Source: CAVVYW01 sp963752605
Lineage (GTDB): Bacteria > Actinomycetota > Thermoleophilia > Solirubrobacterales > 70-9
Length of the DNA stretch: 64,000 nucleotides
Reading direction: 5' to 3'
Assembly: GCA_963752605.1 (NCBI GenBank)
Contig: CAVVYW010000009.1
Span: 1 to 64,000, forward strand
Shown here: one piece after another, positions 33,028 to 41,574 of the stretch
Position numbering within the stretch: the stretch's first letter is position 1
Layout: each line of letters begins with the position of its first letter
The notes under the pieces: model-generated
Told to the model about the DNA's origin: nothing
The model's database searches: none
Seen by the model: only the letters and a program-made list of their open reading frames with translations
Made by a program: the position numbers and the translations under genes

Positions 33028-33846
33028 CTAGGCCGCGCTCGCCGCGGCGAGCGAGCCCACTACGGCGAGCACCGCCAGCAGCAGCAGGCCCCCGACCTCG
33101 AAGGCGGTCCCGACCCGCCCCGGCGCCTGGCGCTCCACCCCGACCAGGAGCAGGGCCGCGACGCCGCCGCCGACGAGTCCGCCCAGGTGGCCGCCGATGG
33201 AGATGTTCGGAATCGCAAAGGTGAGCGCGAGGTTGAGCACGATGAACAGCCCGAACTGGCTCGCGAGCTCCTCCATCCCCCGGCCTCTCGCCACCACCAC
33301 CACGGCGGCCATCAACCCGAAGATCGCCCCGGACGCACCGACCGTGAGGTCGTTCGGGCTGAGGAGCAGGGCGCCGAAGGAGCCGGCCAGCAGCGAGATG
33401 AAGTAGATCGCGAGAAAGCGCGGGGTCCCGATCCCGGGCTCCAGCAGCGTCCCCGCCACATAGAGGACGTACATGTTGAAGAGCAGATGGATCGGTCCGG
33501 CATGCAGGAAGCCGCCGGTGACGATCCGGTAGGCGTCGCCGTCCGAGACCGCCGGGCCGAAGATCCCGCCGTCGTGGATCAGGTCTCCCGAGGTGGCGCT
33601 GCCTCCGCTCCCGAGCTGCGCGATGAAGGCGACCACGTTGATCGCGATCAGCGCGTAGGTCGCGTACGGGGTGTGGGCGCCGCTGAATGCTCCGCCACCC
33701 GACCGCACCTTGGTGCGCTGCTTCGCACACTCCGGGCAGCGCATCCCGACCGGGGTCGAGGTCATGCACTCCGGGCAGATCGGCCGGCCGCAGTTCGAGC
33801 AGGCCACGCCCGTCTCGCGCCCGGGATGGCGGTAGCAGGTCTCCAC
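33028..33846 (-). CDS. Rhomboid protease with N-terminal zinc-binding domain
   Basis: 272 residues. Residues 1-45 hold a B-box-like zinc domain (CYRHPGRETGVACSNCGRP, ICPECMTSTPVGMRCPEC). Then about six to seven membrane helices carry the rhomboid active site: NDLTVGASGAIFGLMAA with catalytic Ser, and the catalytic His in SIGGHLGGLVGG. GFLHAGPIHLLFNMY is the usual loop. It should cut membrane proteins. GTG start at 33846. Confidence 0.92.
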   Translation of the reverse strand: METCYRHPGRETGVACSNCGRPICPECMTSTPVGMRCPECAKQRTKVRSGGGAFSGAHTPYATYALIAINVVAFIAQLGSGGSATSGDLIHDGGIFGPAVSDGDAYRIVTGGFLHAGPIHLLFNMYVLYVAGTLLEPGIGTPRFLAIYFISLLAGSFGALLLSPNDLTVGASGAIFGLMAAVVVVARGRGMEELASQFGLFIVLNLALTFAIPNISIGGHLGGLVGGGVAALLLVGVERQAPGRVGTAFEVGGLLLLAVLAVVGSLAAASAA

Positions 33847-33890
33847 GGGGCCAGCCTATTCCAGGCGCCTGCTCGGCTCGGGGATGGGGA

Positions 33891-34563
33891 TCAGTCGATC
33901 CTGGCGCTGAGGACCGGCGGCAGGTTGGGAACCTTGCGGCCCGGCTGCGATTCCTCGGTCACCATCACGCGGTCGCCGGGCTTGAGGTCGGCGGAAACCG
34001 TGGCGGTCGCCATCCCGCCCTGGTCCGGGACGAAGCTCGAGGCGGGCCGGACCGCCCCGTCCTGCGCCACCCAGACCTGGTAGACGGATCCCTTGGCGAG
34101 CTGTGGCATCCCGGTCACCTCGAGCGTCGCCGCGGTCCTCCGAGACCTGGAGCTCGCCGCCGACCCCGCTCTGGCTCTCGAGGGGAACCTCGTCCGGGCC
34201 GCCGGACTCCTCGTCGTCCCGGATCGCGTAGCCCGCGACCCCGGCGCCCACCACCGCAAGCGCCGCCAGGCCGGCGGCGGGCCGAAGGATCAGCCTCGAC
34301 AGCGGGCGGCGCTCGCGGGCAGGTCCCGCCGGCGCCCGCTCGGCGTCGGAGCGGACGGTGCCGAGCACCCTCTCGCGAAGCTCCCGCGGCGGCTCGAGCT
34401 GCTCGACCGACTCCCCGAGGACGGCGACCGCGGGCGCCAGAGCCCGCAGTTCACGGGTACAGCGCTCGCAGCCGTGGGCGTGGGCCTCCACCGAGCGCTC
34501 CTCGTCCGGCTCGAGGGCTCCGATCGAATAGGCGGCGAGGTCATCGCGGCTCGGGCAACTCAC
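33891..34563 (-). CDS. RskA-type anti-sigma factor, frameshifted
   Basis: The N-terminal zinc anti-sigma domain is visible: LAAYSIGALEPDEERSVEAH and CERCTRELRAL (HxxxCxxC). One TM helix follows (LAALAVVGAGVAGYAI), then the outer RskA domain in another frame (LEVTGMPQLAKGSVYQVWVA; VPNLPPVLSARID). Removing one base near 34132-34136 joins both parts as SEDAATLEVTGMP. It starts just after the sigma factor gene and should hold that factor at the membrane until regulated proteolysis. The frameshift is probably a sequence error. Confidence 0.82.
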
Positions 34564-34564
34564 C

Positions 34565-35149
34565 TCAGGCCCCCTCCGCAAGGCCCTCGGCGAGGGAGGC
34601 CCTGATCTTCTCCATCCCCAGCCGCATCCGGCCCTTGATCGTCCCGAGCGGCTCGTTGAGCATCTTCGCGATCTCGGAGTGGGTGAAGCCGCCGAAGTAC
34701 GCCAGCCCGATCACCTTGGACTGCTCCTCGGGAAGGCCTGAGATCGCGCCCCTCACCTGCCGTGCCGTCTCGCGGCGGAGCGCCTCGACGTCGGTCAGCT
34801 TGTCCGATGGCTCCCGCTCGAGCAGCTCCTCCGAGTCGAAGGCCGGCCGCGGGGCGCGCCCGGAGTCCCGTCGCAGCAGGTCGATGGCGCGGTTGCGAAC
34901 GATGCCGAGCGTCCAGGCACGGACGCTGCCGCGCGCGCGGTCGAAGCGTGCGCCGCTGCGCCAGATCGAGATCAGCGCCTCCTGGGTGACGTCCTCCGCC
35001 GACTGGCGGTCGCCGACGATCCGGTAGGCGAGCGAATAGGCGGCGCCCGCATGGCGGTCGTAGAAGATCTCGAAGGCGACCGGGTCCTTCTCGGCGATGC
35101 GAGGCATGAGGTCCTCGTCCGCCAGTCGCTGCAATTCGGAGAGCGTCAT
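34565..35149 (-). CDS. ECF RNA polymerase sigma factor (SigK-like)
   Basis: 194 residues. Region 2: AFEIFYDRHAGAAYSLAYRI and AEDVTQEALISIWRSGARFD; region 4: LPEEQSKVIGLAYFGGFTHS followed by EIAKMLNEPLGTIKGRMRLG. With the adjacent RskA gene it forms a sigma/anti-sigma pair. The divergent DUF4383 gene begins 89 bases away, and the gap could carry a promoter for autoregulation; I see no certain motif. Confidence 0.93.
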   Translation of the reverse strand: MTLSELQRLADEDLMPRIAEKDPVAFEIFYDRHAGAAYSLAYRIVGDRQSAEDVTQEALISIWRSGARFDRARGSVRAWTLGIVRNRAIDLLRRDSGRAPRPAFDSEELLEREPSDKLTDVEALRRETARQVRGAISGLPEEQSKVIGLAYFGGFTHSEIAKMLNEPLGTIKGRMRLGMEKIRASLAEGLAEGA

Positions 35150-35238
35150 CGAGCGGGGCGGTGATCCATTGCGTGGTCAGTCACGGTATTGGGTACGAGA
35201 CGCTCACTCCCACGGATCAAGTCCACAAGGAGGAATGG

Positions 35239-35685
35239 ATGGAAGGCTCAAGCCCAGCAAGGCTGTACTGCCTGCTCATCGGCGCCGTCCTGGTGGTCGC
35301 GGGCATCACGGGGTTCTTCTACGAGTCCAGTTTCGACACAGGAGACGAGATCGTCTCCGAGGACGTGCTCGGGGTCCTGGCCGTGAACGGCTGGCACAAC
35401 CTGGTGCACCTGACGATCGGCGGCGTCCTGCTGCTGGCGGCGGGAAGCGCGGCTCGCGTTGCGGCGCTGGGCGTCGGTGTGCTCTACATCGCGCTCAGCA
35501 TCCTCGGCTTCATCGCGACCGGTGGCGACGGCATCAACTTCGTCGCGGAGAACAACGTCCTGATCGACCTGGTCCCCGTGAACGACGAGGACAACGTGCT
35601 GCACGCGATCCTCGGAGTGACGGGCGTGCTGGCGGCCCTTGCGACCCGTGCGCGAGCACCGGCCGCGCCGGCTCCTGCGGCCTAG
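35239..35685 (+). CDS. DUF4383 membrane protein
   Basis: 148 residues with four membrane helices (LYCLLIGAVLVVAGITGFF; LVHLTIGGVLLLAAGSAA; VGVLYIALSILGFIA; and ILGVTGVLAALA). The family motif is NGWHNLVHL in the second helix start. AAGGAGG five bases before the ATG at 35239 fixes the start. It is divergent from the SigK-like gene and may belong to its regulon. A strong hairpin follows the stop. Function of the family is unknown. Confidence 0.85.
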   Translation: MEGSSPARLYCLLIGAVLVVAGITGFFYESSFDTGDEIVSEDVLGVLAVNGWHNLVHLTIGGVLLLAAGSAARVAALGVGVLYIALSILGFIATGGDGINFVAENNVLIDLVPVNDEDNVLHAILGVTGVLAALATRARAPAAPAPAA

Positions 35686-35709
35686 GCAACTCGGGGAATC
35701 GAGCTGGAC

Positions 35710-35735
35710 GGCGCGCCCGCGAAAGCGGGCGCGCC
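35710..35735. terminator. Perfect 11-bp hairpin with GAAA loop between convergent genes
   Basis: GGCGCGCCCGC (35710-35720), GAAA, GCGGGCGCGCC (35725-35735). It sits between the ends of the DUF4383 gene (35685) and the convergent gene at 35735. The stem is perfect and very stable in both directions, with no T-tract, typical of high-GC actinobacterial bidirectional terminators. Confidence 0.75.
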
Positions 35736-36067
35736 TAGTTGAGGCGGGAGCGGACCTGCTCGGCGATCCCGGAGATCCCCCCGGGGCGCCTGCGGCGGCG
35801 GAGCTCCAGTACCAGCAGCCCCCCCGCGGCCACGCCGCCGGCGGCCAGCGCCGCCGCGGGGCGCACCCAGTTCCGCGGGTCGCGAAGGGAGGCGAGCTCC
35901 GACTCTGAGAGCTCCTCGGCCCAGGCTGAGAGCTCCTCGGCGGCGGCCTCGGTGACCGCGCTCAGGGTCTCCTCCATCCTGCCCGGCAGGTTCTCGGGAG
36001 GCTCGATCGGGCGGAGCGCCGACCGCAGCAGGTCCTCGACGTCGGTGTTCGGTCGTTCCTCAGGCAT
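35735..36067 (-). CDS. Single-pass membrane protein next to an ECF sigma factor
   Basis: 110 residues. About 60 acidic, helical N-terminal residues (EELSAWAEELSESELASL) precede one TM helix (AAALAAGGVAAGGLLVLEL) and RRRRR. Its start overlaps the end of the ECF sigma gene at 36060 by eight bases. That position and the cytoplasmic acidic part suit a non-classical anti-sigma factor; no zinc motif is present, so this is inference. Confidence 0.68.
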   Translation of the reverse strand: MPEERPNTDVEDLLRSALRPIEPPENLPGRMEETLSAVTEAAAEELSAWAEELSESELASLRDPRNWVRPAAALAAGGVAAGGLLVLELRRRRRPGGISGIAEQVRSRLN

Positions 36068-36611
36068 CCGTATCCATCTCCTCCTGCAGCTGCTTGATCG
36101 CGCGATGGATCAGGACCTTGGTGGCGCCATCGGTGCGCCCCAGGGCCCGGGCGATCTCTCGGTTGTCCATGCCGAGCGCGAAGCGCATGATCAGGGCCTC
36201 GCGCCGGTCGCCGGGAAGCTGGTCGAGGTGGGTCATCACCCGCTTCAACTCCTCCCGGCCCTCGACGATTTGCTCCGTTCCGTGCAGCGCGGCGATGGGC
36301 TCGACGTTGTCGAGGACCGCCTGAGGCCGCCGGGCGCGATCGCGGTGGAAATTGGAGGCCAGGTTGTGGGCGATGCGAATGAGCCAGGGCCGCAGCGGCC
36401 GGCCGTTCGACTCGCGCTGCGCGCGCTCGAAGTGCCGGTAGGCCTGGAGAAAGGCCTGCTCGGTGAGGTCCTCCGCGTCGTGGTGGTTTCCCACCCGGTA
36501 GTACGAGTACGAGTAGACGTCGCGCAGATGGTCTCTGTAGAGGCGCTCGAAGTCCCGATCCAGCTTGGCCTTCGCCTCGTCCGGGGCAGGCGCCCGGTCT
36601 GTCTCGGCCAC
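36060..36611 (-). CDS. ECF RNA polymerase sigma factor
   Basis: 183 residues. Region 2: FERLYRDHLRDVYSYSYYRV and HHDAEDLTEQAFLQAYRHFE; region 4: LPGDRREALIMRFALGMDNR then EIARALGRTDGATKVLIHRA. A different subgroup from the SigK-like factor only 1 kb away. GTG start at 36611, 19 bases after the PlsC-GpsA fusion gene's stop... the two run in the same direction, with the fusion gene upstream. Partner at 35735 overlaps its end. Confidence 0.9.
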   Translation of the reverse strand: MAETDRAPAPDEAKAKLDRDFERLYRDHLRDVYSYSYYRVGNHHDAEDLTEQAFLQAYRHFERAQRESNGRPLRPWLIRIAHNLASNFHRDRARRPQAVLDNVEPIAALHGTEQIVEGREELKRVMTHLDQLPGDRREALIMRFALGMDNREIARALGRTDGATKVLIHRAIKQLQEEMDTDA

Positions 36612-36630
36612 GCTCCAAGCCTACTCCGCA

Positions 36631-38295
36631 TCACGCGGCCCTCCTTTGCCGTTCGGCGCGGCGCAGGCGCGCCATCCACTCGCCGGGCGAGAGGTCCCCG
36701 GCCACAAGTCCGGCGAGGCCCTCGAGCGCCTCTGAGCCCGTGCCCGCCTTGCGCACCGCCTGCGCGATCAGGGGAACGGAGTCGAGCGCCTCGGATGCCT
36801 GGCCGATGATCCCCGGGATCTGCTCCGCGGGCGTGCCCTGCCCGAGCAGCTCGCCTGCGCGCCGGTTGCGGCTTCCCGGGGCCAGGATGGTCGCCGTGAG
36901 ATCGCCGACGCCGGCCAGGCCGGAGAAGGTCTCCAGGTCGGCGCCCCTGACGAGGGCGTAGTCCACGCACTCGCGCCAGACGTGCGCGGTGGCGATCCCG
37001 GCGGCGTTCATCCCCTGCGACTCGGCGGCGGCCCCCGCGAGCGCGGCGGCGTTCTTGGCGGCCCCCGCGACCTCGACCCCGACCACGTCGTCGGAGCGCT
37101 CGCAGACAAGGCCTGCCTCGTCGAAGACGCCGCCGAGCTGGTCGCGCAGGTCCGGATCCCGGCTGCCCAGCACCAGGGCGGCCGTGCCCGAGACCGCCTC
37201 CTTGGCGTGCGCGGGACCGCCGAGAGAGGCGATCGCACGGGCCCGGACCCGCTCGCCCACGTACTCCGACGGAAGGGCGGCCATCGGGGCGACCATGCCC
37301 TTGCTGAGCAGGAGAACCGAGGCGCGCTGGCCGACCCGGTCGCCGATCGAGCCGACAGCCTGCGGCAGCGCGGCCGATGGGACGGCGAGGACCACGAGAT
37401 CTGCCCCGGCGAGCTCGATCTCCGAGGCGCGTTTCACCGTCAGTGAGTCGGGAAGCTGGACGCCGGGGAGGTAGCGCTCGTTCGCGCGGCTCTCGGACAT
37501 CTCCTGTGCACGCTCCTCGGTGCGGGTGCCGAGCTGGACCTCCAGCCCGCCCCTCGCGAGGAGCACCGCGACGGCGGTGCCCCAGCTCCCCGCCCCGATC
37601 ACGGCGGCCTTGCGCAGCGGAGGAAGGCCGCCCAGCCATTCCCATTGCAGCTCGATCACCGGCCAGATCCGGGCGCCGACCGAGTTGGCGAGTGCGGGCG
37701 AGGGGTCCTCGGTCATCGGGAAGGTCAGGGCCCGGCCCATGCGGAGCTTCACCTTGCGAGGGCGGACCCGCCAGCCGTTGCGCACGTACTCGGTCCCGTG
37801 CACGGCGACGGGCAGGACCGCAGCGCCGGTCTCGAGCGCGAGGCGGCCGAAGCCGCGCTTCGGCCGGCCCAGGGACCCGGTCCGGATCCGGGTGCCCTCG
37901 GGGAAGATGCAGACGACCCCGCCGCGCCTCAGCACCTCGCGGGAGGTGATCAGGGTCTCCTCGTCGGACTGCCCGCGGCGCACGGGGTAGGCGCCGAGCC
38001 GGTTCAGCAGCCACCCCTGCCAGCGCTTCTCGAAGAGCTCCACCTTGGCCACGTAGTGCAACGGGCGGCGCCACGGAAGCGAGGCGCCGATCACGAAGGG
38101 GTCGAGGAAGCTGCGGTGGTTCGAGGCGACGATCAGCGGGCCCTGAACGCGGGCGTGCTCACGGCCGATCCGCGAAACGCGGAGGTAGATGAGCAGGCAG
38201 ATCTGGATCAGGGCGCGCGCGATGACGTACATCGGCCGGTTCACGCCGTGCTCGCGGGTGAACCGGTGGTAGCTGAGCAGTCTCTCCTGGTCCAT
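36631..38295 (-). CDS. PlsC-GpsA fusion: acyltransferase plus glycerol-3-phosphate dehydrogenase
   Basis: About 554 residues. The N-terminal half is a 1-acyl-glycerol-3-phosphate acyltransferase: SNHRSFLDPFVIGASL (HX4D), VCIFPEGTRIRTGSLG. The C-terminal half is an NAD(P) glycerol-3-phosphate dehydrogenase: AAVIGAGSWGTAVAVLLARG, SLGGPAHAKEAVSG (catalytic Lys region), AGAAKNAAALAGAAA and GDLTATILAPGSRNRRAGE. So one chain both makes sn-glycerol-3-phosphate and acylates phospholipid precursors. No stop or shift separates the halves. Start is ATG 38295, or GTG 38313 in frame. Confidence 0.9.
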   Translation of the reverse strand: MDQERLLSYHRFTREHGVNRPMYVIARALIQICLLIYLRVSRIGREHARVQGPLIVASNHRSFLDPFVIGASLPWRRPLHYVAKVELFEKRWQGWLLNRLGAYPVRRGQSDEETLITSREVLRRGGVVCIFPEGTRIRTGSLGRPKRGFGRLALETGAAVLPVAVHGTEYVRNGWRVRPRKVKLRMGRALTFPMTEDPSPALANSVGARIWPVIELQWEWLGGLPPLRKAAVIGAGSWGTAVAVLLARGGLEVQLGTRTEERAQEMSESRANERYLPGVQLPDSLTVKRASEIELAGADLVVLAVPSAALPQAVGSIGDRVGQRASVLLLSKGMVAPMAALPSEYVGERVRARAIASLGGPAHAKEAVSGTAALVLGSRDPDLRDQLGGVFDEAGLVCERSDDVVGVEVAGAAKNAAALAGAAAESQGMNAAGIATAHVWRECVDYALVRGADLETFSGLAGVGDLTATILAPGSRNRRAGELLGQGTPAEQIPGIIGQASEALDSVPLIAQAVRKAGTGSEALEGLAGLVAGDLSPGEWMARLRRAERQRRAA

Positions 38296-38340
38296 GGGCA
38301 AGGGGGACAACACGCCCGCCGCGGGCCAGTTACAGGCTGG

Positions 38341-39346
38341 TCACCAGGCTGCCTCGAGGATCGCCCTCAGATCCGCTCGGTCGAGCTCGCCGGGCGTCAT
38401 CTGGAACAGCTCTCCGCGCGCCATCGCGGTGTCGAGGGAGGGTTCGAGGCAGTCCCGGTCCGCCCCGAGCTCGCCGAGTCGGCGCCGCCCGCCCGCCAGC
38501 TCGGCGATCCGGTCACCGATCGCCTCCGGCTGGGTGCCGAGGGCCTCGGCGAGCTTGGCGATCTGATCGGGCGCCCGCCCGCGCATCGTGTCCATCGTCA
38601 CGGGCAGCAGGGCGGCGTAGGCCTCCGCGTGGGGGATCGCGCAGACCCGGACGATCGTCTGGCCCAGCACGTGATGGAGGGCGAAGCCGGCGCGGTCCAC
38701 GGCGAAGCCGCAGAGCAGCGCCCCGATCGCCAGCTCGGAGCGGTCTCGCCGCGAGGGCTCCTGGTCGAGGGCGGTTGCGATCATCCGCGCGCCGCGCAGC
38801 GCGGCGCTGCGGGAGATCTCGTCGGCGAGCGGCGTGTAGAGCGACTCGGCGCCGTGCGCGAGCGCGTTCATCGCGCTTGCGCGCAGCTGCGGCTCGGGCG
38901 CGCTGGTCATCGCGGCGGGATCGCCGAGCACAAGCTTCGGCCGGACGCCGCCGTAGCCCTCCTGCCCCGCCGGCATCCGGTGGAAGCCGGTCATCGGAGC
39001 GCCGGACAGGGTGGTCGGGATCGCCGCCACCTCGGCGCCCCTCACCGCGGCGACAGCCTTGGCCGAGTCGATCACGCGGCCGCCGCCGAGCGCGGCGATC
39101 CGTTCGGAGCCGACGTCGTCGAGCAGCGCGGCGGCCGCCTCCGGCACCGGTCCCGGCTTCACCTCGTGAACCCGGTTCGCCGCCTCCGCCAGCTCGGGCG
39201 CTCCCGCGAGCGCCCGCTTCGTGGAGAGCAGCTCGAACCCGTCCCAGCCGTGCTCGGAGAGGACCTTGGCGGCCTTCGCCGAGCAGGCCCTCGCGCACGA
39301 TCACAGTGCGCTCGCGCCCTGAGTCGCGCCAGGTCAGCTCCGGCAT
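38341..39346 (-). CDS. Iron-containing alcohol dehydrogenase-like protein, frameshifted
   Basis: The C-terminal frame has IAALGGGRVIDSAKAVAAV (NAD loop), IPTTLSGAPMTGFH, MNALAHGAESLYTP and IPHAEAYAALLPV, as in Fe-ADH/maleylacetate-reductase proteins. The N-terminal part (MPELTWRDSGRERTVIVREGL) lies in another frame; one extra base near 39284-39288 joins them as LCSAKAAKVLSEHGWDG. The ATG at 39346 comes two bases after the tRNA-Thr gene with no ribosome-binding site outside the tRNA. Substrate not determined. Confidence 0.75.
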
Positions 39347-39347
39347 A

Positions 39348-39420
39348 AGCCCGGGGCGGGACTCGAACCCGCAGCCTGCCGCTTTACAAGGCGGTGCTCC
39401 ACCAGTTGAGCTACCCGGGC
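39348..39420 (-). tRNA. tRNA-Thr (TGT), one base missing in anticodon stem
   Basis: Acceptor arms GCCCGGG/CCCGGGC, D stem GCTC/GAGC and T arm GCGGGTTCGAGTCCCGC pair perfectly. The anticodon arm reads CCGC-CTTGTAA-AGCGG: the 3' side has five bases but the 5' side only four. A T after CCGC would give CCGCT/AGCGG and a normal CTTGTAA loop with anticodon TGT. No CCA is encoded. In Bacillus and many actinobacteria tRNA-Thr lies near the sigH/secE/nusG region, in line with the gene order here. Confidence 0.8.
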
Positions 39421-39854
39421 AGTTCGTAATCACGAGCCCAGCGGATCCGGTCCTGCTGGCCGTTGCGGGCCGGATCGACCCGAAGCCATCCGTCATTCGC
39501 TGGAGTGTCGTCTACCGGGACAGCATAGATCCGGTCAAGGTCCTGGCAGTAGACGAGGAATAGCTCCACCTCTCCGCGATAGTCGCGGTAGTACGTGCCC
39601 TTGTTGTTCGACCGAACACTTCTCGCAGCGAAGCGGACCACCCCATTGCGCAACCGACCTGTCTTGCACTGGACTCGCAAGAACGCCCCATCCAGGTCGA
39701 GGACAAGGTCGTAGCGCTGGTTCACGCCCCACGGAATGAGCACGTGATAGCCGCGACGCGCAAGCTCGGCGAGGATCGCGGCCTCGGTACGTAGCCCGAT
39801 GTCCACCGGGTGCGAGCTGGGTTTCGGCGGCTTGAGCTTTGAGGGCGTACCCAT
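39411..39854 (-). CDS. PD-(D/E)XK endonuclease-like protein (group I intron-associated type)
   Basis: 147 residues. TEAAILAELARRGYHVLIPW, then RYDLVLDLDGAFLRVQCKTG gives the D-x(n)-(E/Q)-x-K nuclease core (Asp, Gln, Lys). YYRDYRGEVELFLVYCQDLD and IYAVPVDD follow, as in the PDDEXK_5 family. Its base composition is visibly less GC-rich than neighbours and its last ten bases lie inside the 5' end of tRNA-Thr. This is consistent with a laterally acquired nuclease gene; no intron or integrase is near. Confidence 0.72.
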   Translation of the reverse strand: MGTPSKLKPPKPSSHPVDIGLRTEAAILAELARRGYHVLIPWGVNQRYDLVLDLDGAFLRVQCKTGRLRNGVVRFAARSVRSNNKGTYYRDYRGEVELFLVYCQDLDRIYAVPVDDTPANDGWLRVDPARNGQQDRIRWARDYELPG

Positions 39855-40319
39855 TCAGCCCAAGCATCGGCACTGATTTGTGACATCAGGGCGCGCAAAA
39901 CGTGCCGAATCTGTGACTAGTCCTCGTCCCCGCCGTCGGGGTCTTCCGTGATCTTCGGACGGCTCGAGATTGAACTCGGTCGTGTCCGCGACGCAGTTGG
40001 CCATCGCGTCCGAGCCCGTCTCGTCGGAGCCGTAGTCCTCCGCGAACTGCTCGAGGCCGGACTCGGCGAGCTCGTCGGCGCACTCCTGCTCCGCCTGCTG
40101 TTGCGCCGCCCTCACCTTGACGCGGGACCGGCGGATGCAGCTCTGCACCGAGCGCCGCTCGCCGTACTTCTTCGTGAAGGCCTTGCGCCCGATCGCCTTG
40201 CGCTCCTTGGCGCAGGTGGCGGCGGCCATCTTGTCCACGGACGTGGCGGCCGGCGCCGGGGCGGACGTGGCAAGCACGGCGAGACAGGTGACTGAGATGA
40301 GGATGAGTGCCCGTTTCAT
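39855..40319 (-). CDS. Small secreted Cys-containing protein, probably frameshifted at the C-terminus
   Basis: A signal peptide (LILISVTCLAVLATSAPAPA) is followed by a basic helical region with three Cys (ATCAKERKAIGRKAF; VQSCIRRSRVKVRAA; QECADELAESG) and SDAMANCVADTTEFNLE. After this the frame runs into an Arg-rich end. Deleting one base near 39961 gives RPKITEDPDGGDED and a stop at 39917, a natural-looking acidic end. Function unknown; it is a helical Cys protein like others in the window. Confidence 0.62.
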   Translation of the reverse strand: MKRALILISVTCLAVLATSAPAPAATSVDKMAAATCAKERKAIGRKAFTKKYGERRSVQSCIRRSRVKVRAAQQQAEQECADELAESGLEQFAEDYGSDETGSDAMANCVADTTEFNLEPSEDHGRPRRRGRGLVTDSARFARPDVTNQCRCLG

Positions 40320-40411
40320 TTCGTACCCCCCGGGGTCTGAGACCCGTATCGGCGCCCGGCATCACGCACTGAAATGTTTGGACGAACCTCCCCGCGCCTA
40401 GACTGAGCCTG

Positions 40412-40726
40412 ATGAGCGGATTCAGGAACGCACTCACCGAGGCCGGCTCGGTCGCCTCGCGCGGCCGCTGGCTGGCGCGCGGCGCCTGGCTGCTGGCCGC
40501 CGCCGAGGTGGTCGTCGCCGTCCGCGACCACGTCAATACCCGCCTCGACGAGAAGGAGCGCCGGCGCCTGGTCGAGATCGTCCGCAGCTCGCGAGGGCGC
40601 CCGTCCAACCTCGACGACCGCGAGCGGCGCGAGCTGCAGGGGCTGCTCAACCAGATCGAGCCCCGTGAGCTGTTGAAGACGGTGGCGACCAGCGGGTTCG
40701 CTGGCCGCCTCCGCCGTCGTCGTTAG
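40412..40726 (+). CDS. Small basic hypothetical protein (104 aa)
   Basis: ATG at 40412. The N-terminal part is weakly hydrophobic (WLARGAWLLAAAEVVVAV); the rest is charged and helical (LDEKERRRLVEIVRSSRGRP; NLDDRERRELQGLLNQIE) with RLRRRR at the end. It may bind membrane or nucleic acid. It converges on the sigH-like gene with seven bases between stops. No family recognised. Confidence 0.6.
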   Translation: MSGFRNALTEAGSVASRGRWLARGAWLLAAAEVVVAVRDHVNTRLDEKERRRLVEIVRSSRGRPSNLDDRERRELQGLLNQIEPRELLKTVATSGFAGRLRRRR

Positions 40727-40733
40727 ACCCCTC

Positions 40734-41432
40734 CTAAATCTTGACCGCGCGCGACGCCAGGTGGATCCCCACCTTGCGCTTGACTCGCTGCAGCGCGTTG
40801 TCAACGGTCTTGGTGTCGCAGTCCAGCCGCTCGCCGATCAGCTCATAGGAGTGACCGTCGAGGTAGAGCGCGAGCACCCGGCTCTCCAACTCGGAGAGCA
40901 CGCTCGTCAGGCATGAGACGAGGCTCTCGAGCTCCTCGCTCGCGATCACCTGGTTGGCGGGATCGCGAACTGACGGCCCCGGGAGCACCTCCTCGAGGGT
41001 GGTGTCCGAGTCGTTGCCGGCGGCAGCCGGCGTCTGGCTGAACGAGACGTACTGGTTGAGAGGCGTGTGCTTGTTGCGGGTCGCGGTCTTCACCGCGGTG
41101 ATGATCTGGCGGGTGATGCACAGCTCCGCGAAGCCGCGGAAGCTCGACTCCCGCTCCGGGCGGTAGTCGCGGATCGCCTTGAAGAGGCCGAGCATCCCCT
41201 CCTGCATCAGATCGTCGGCGTCGCCGCCGAGCAGGAAGTAGGAAGACGACTTCACGCGGACGAAGCGGCGGTAGCGCCGAACCAGCTGGTCGTACGCGTC
41301 CGTGCGTCCGTTCTTGGCGAGGGCGACCAGAAACTCGTCGTCGGGCTCCGGCCCCGTGCTCCGCTCCCCCTGGGGAATCGCTCGAGCCTGGACGACGGCA
41401 TGCTCCTCGGTGCTTGGGGTAGGTACAGCCAC
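40734..41432 (-). CDS. SigH-like RNA polymerase sigma factor
   Basis: 232 residues. The core is close to Bacillus SigH: DADDLMQEGMLGLFKAIRDY, FRGFAELCITRQIITAVKTA, TRNKHTPLNQYVSFSQ, and VLALYLDGHSYELIGERL with DNALQRVKRKVG in region 4. AAGGAGG seven bases before GTG (41432) sets the start. Downstream of rlmB and cysS in the same order as in Bacillus. In Bacillus SigH opens the stationary-phase and sporulation programme; no spore gene is here, so the role is open. Confidence 0.88.
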   Translation of the reverse strand: MAVPTPSTEEHAVVQARAIPQGERSTGPEPDDEFLVALAKNGRTDAYDQLVRRYRRFVRVKSSSYFLLGGDADDLMQEGMLGLFKAIRDYRPERESSFRGFAELCITRQIITAVKTATRNKHTPLNQYVSFSQTPAAAGNDSDTTLEEVLPGPSVRDPANQVIASEELESLVSCLTSVLSELESRVLALYLDGHSYELIGERLDCDTKTVDNALQRVKRKVGIHLASRAVKI

Positions 41433-41574
41433 AGCAACTCCTCCTTGATCGGATGTCCTGTGGCGCTCCGCTCCTCCCCGGGGGTGCGCCCCTCCCATTG
41501 AGAGCGCTGTCCCTCACTTGAAGTCGAGGCTCGCTCTTCGCGGCGGACAGTGACACGCGATCGCCGCCGTGTCA

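Noticed and set aside
39348..39420. Integrated element at tRNA-Thr with attachment sites
   Set aside because: No integrase gene and no direct repeat of the tRNA 3' end is seen nearby.
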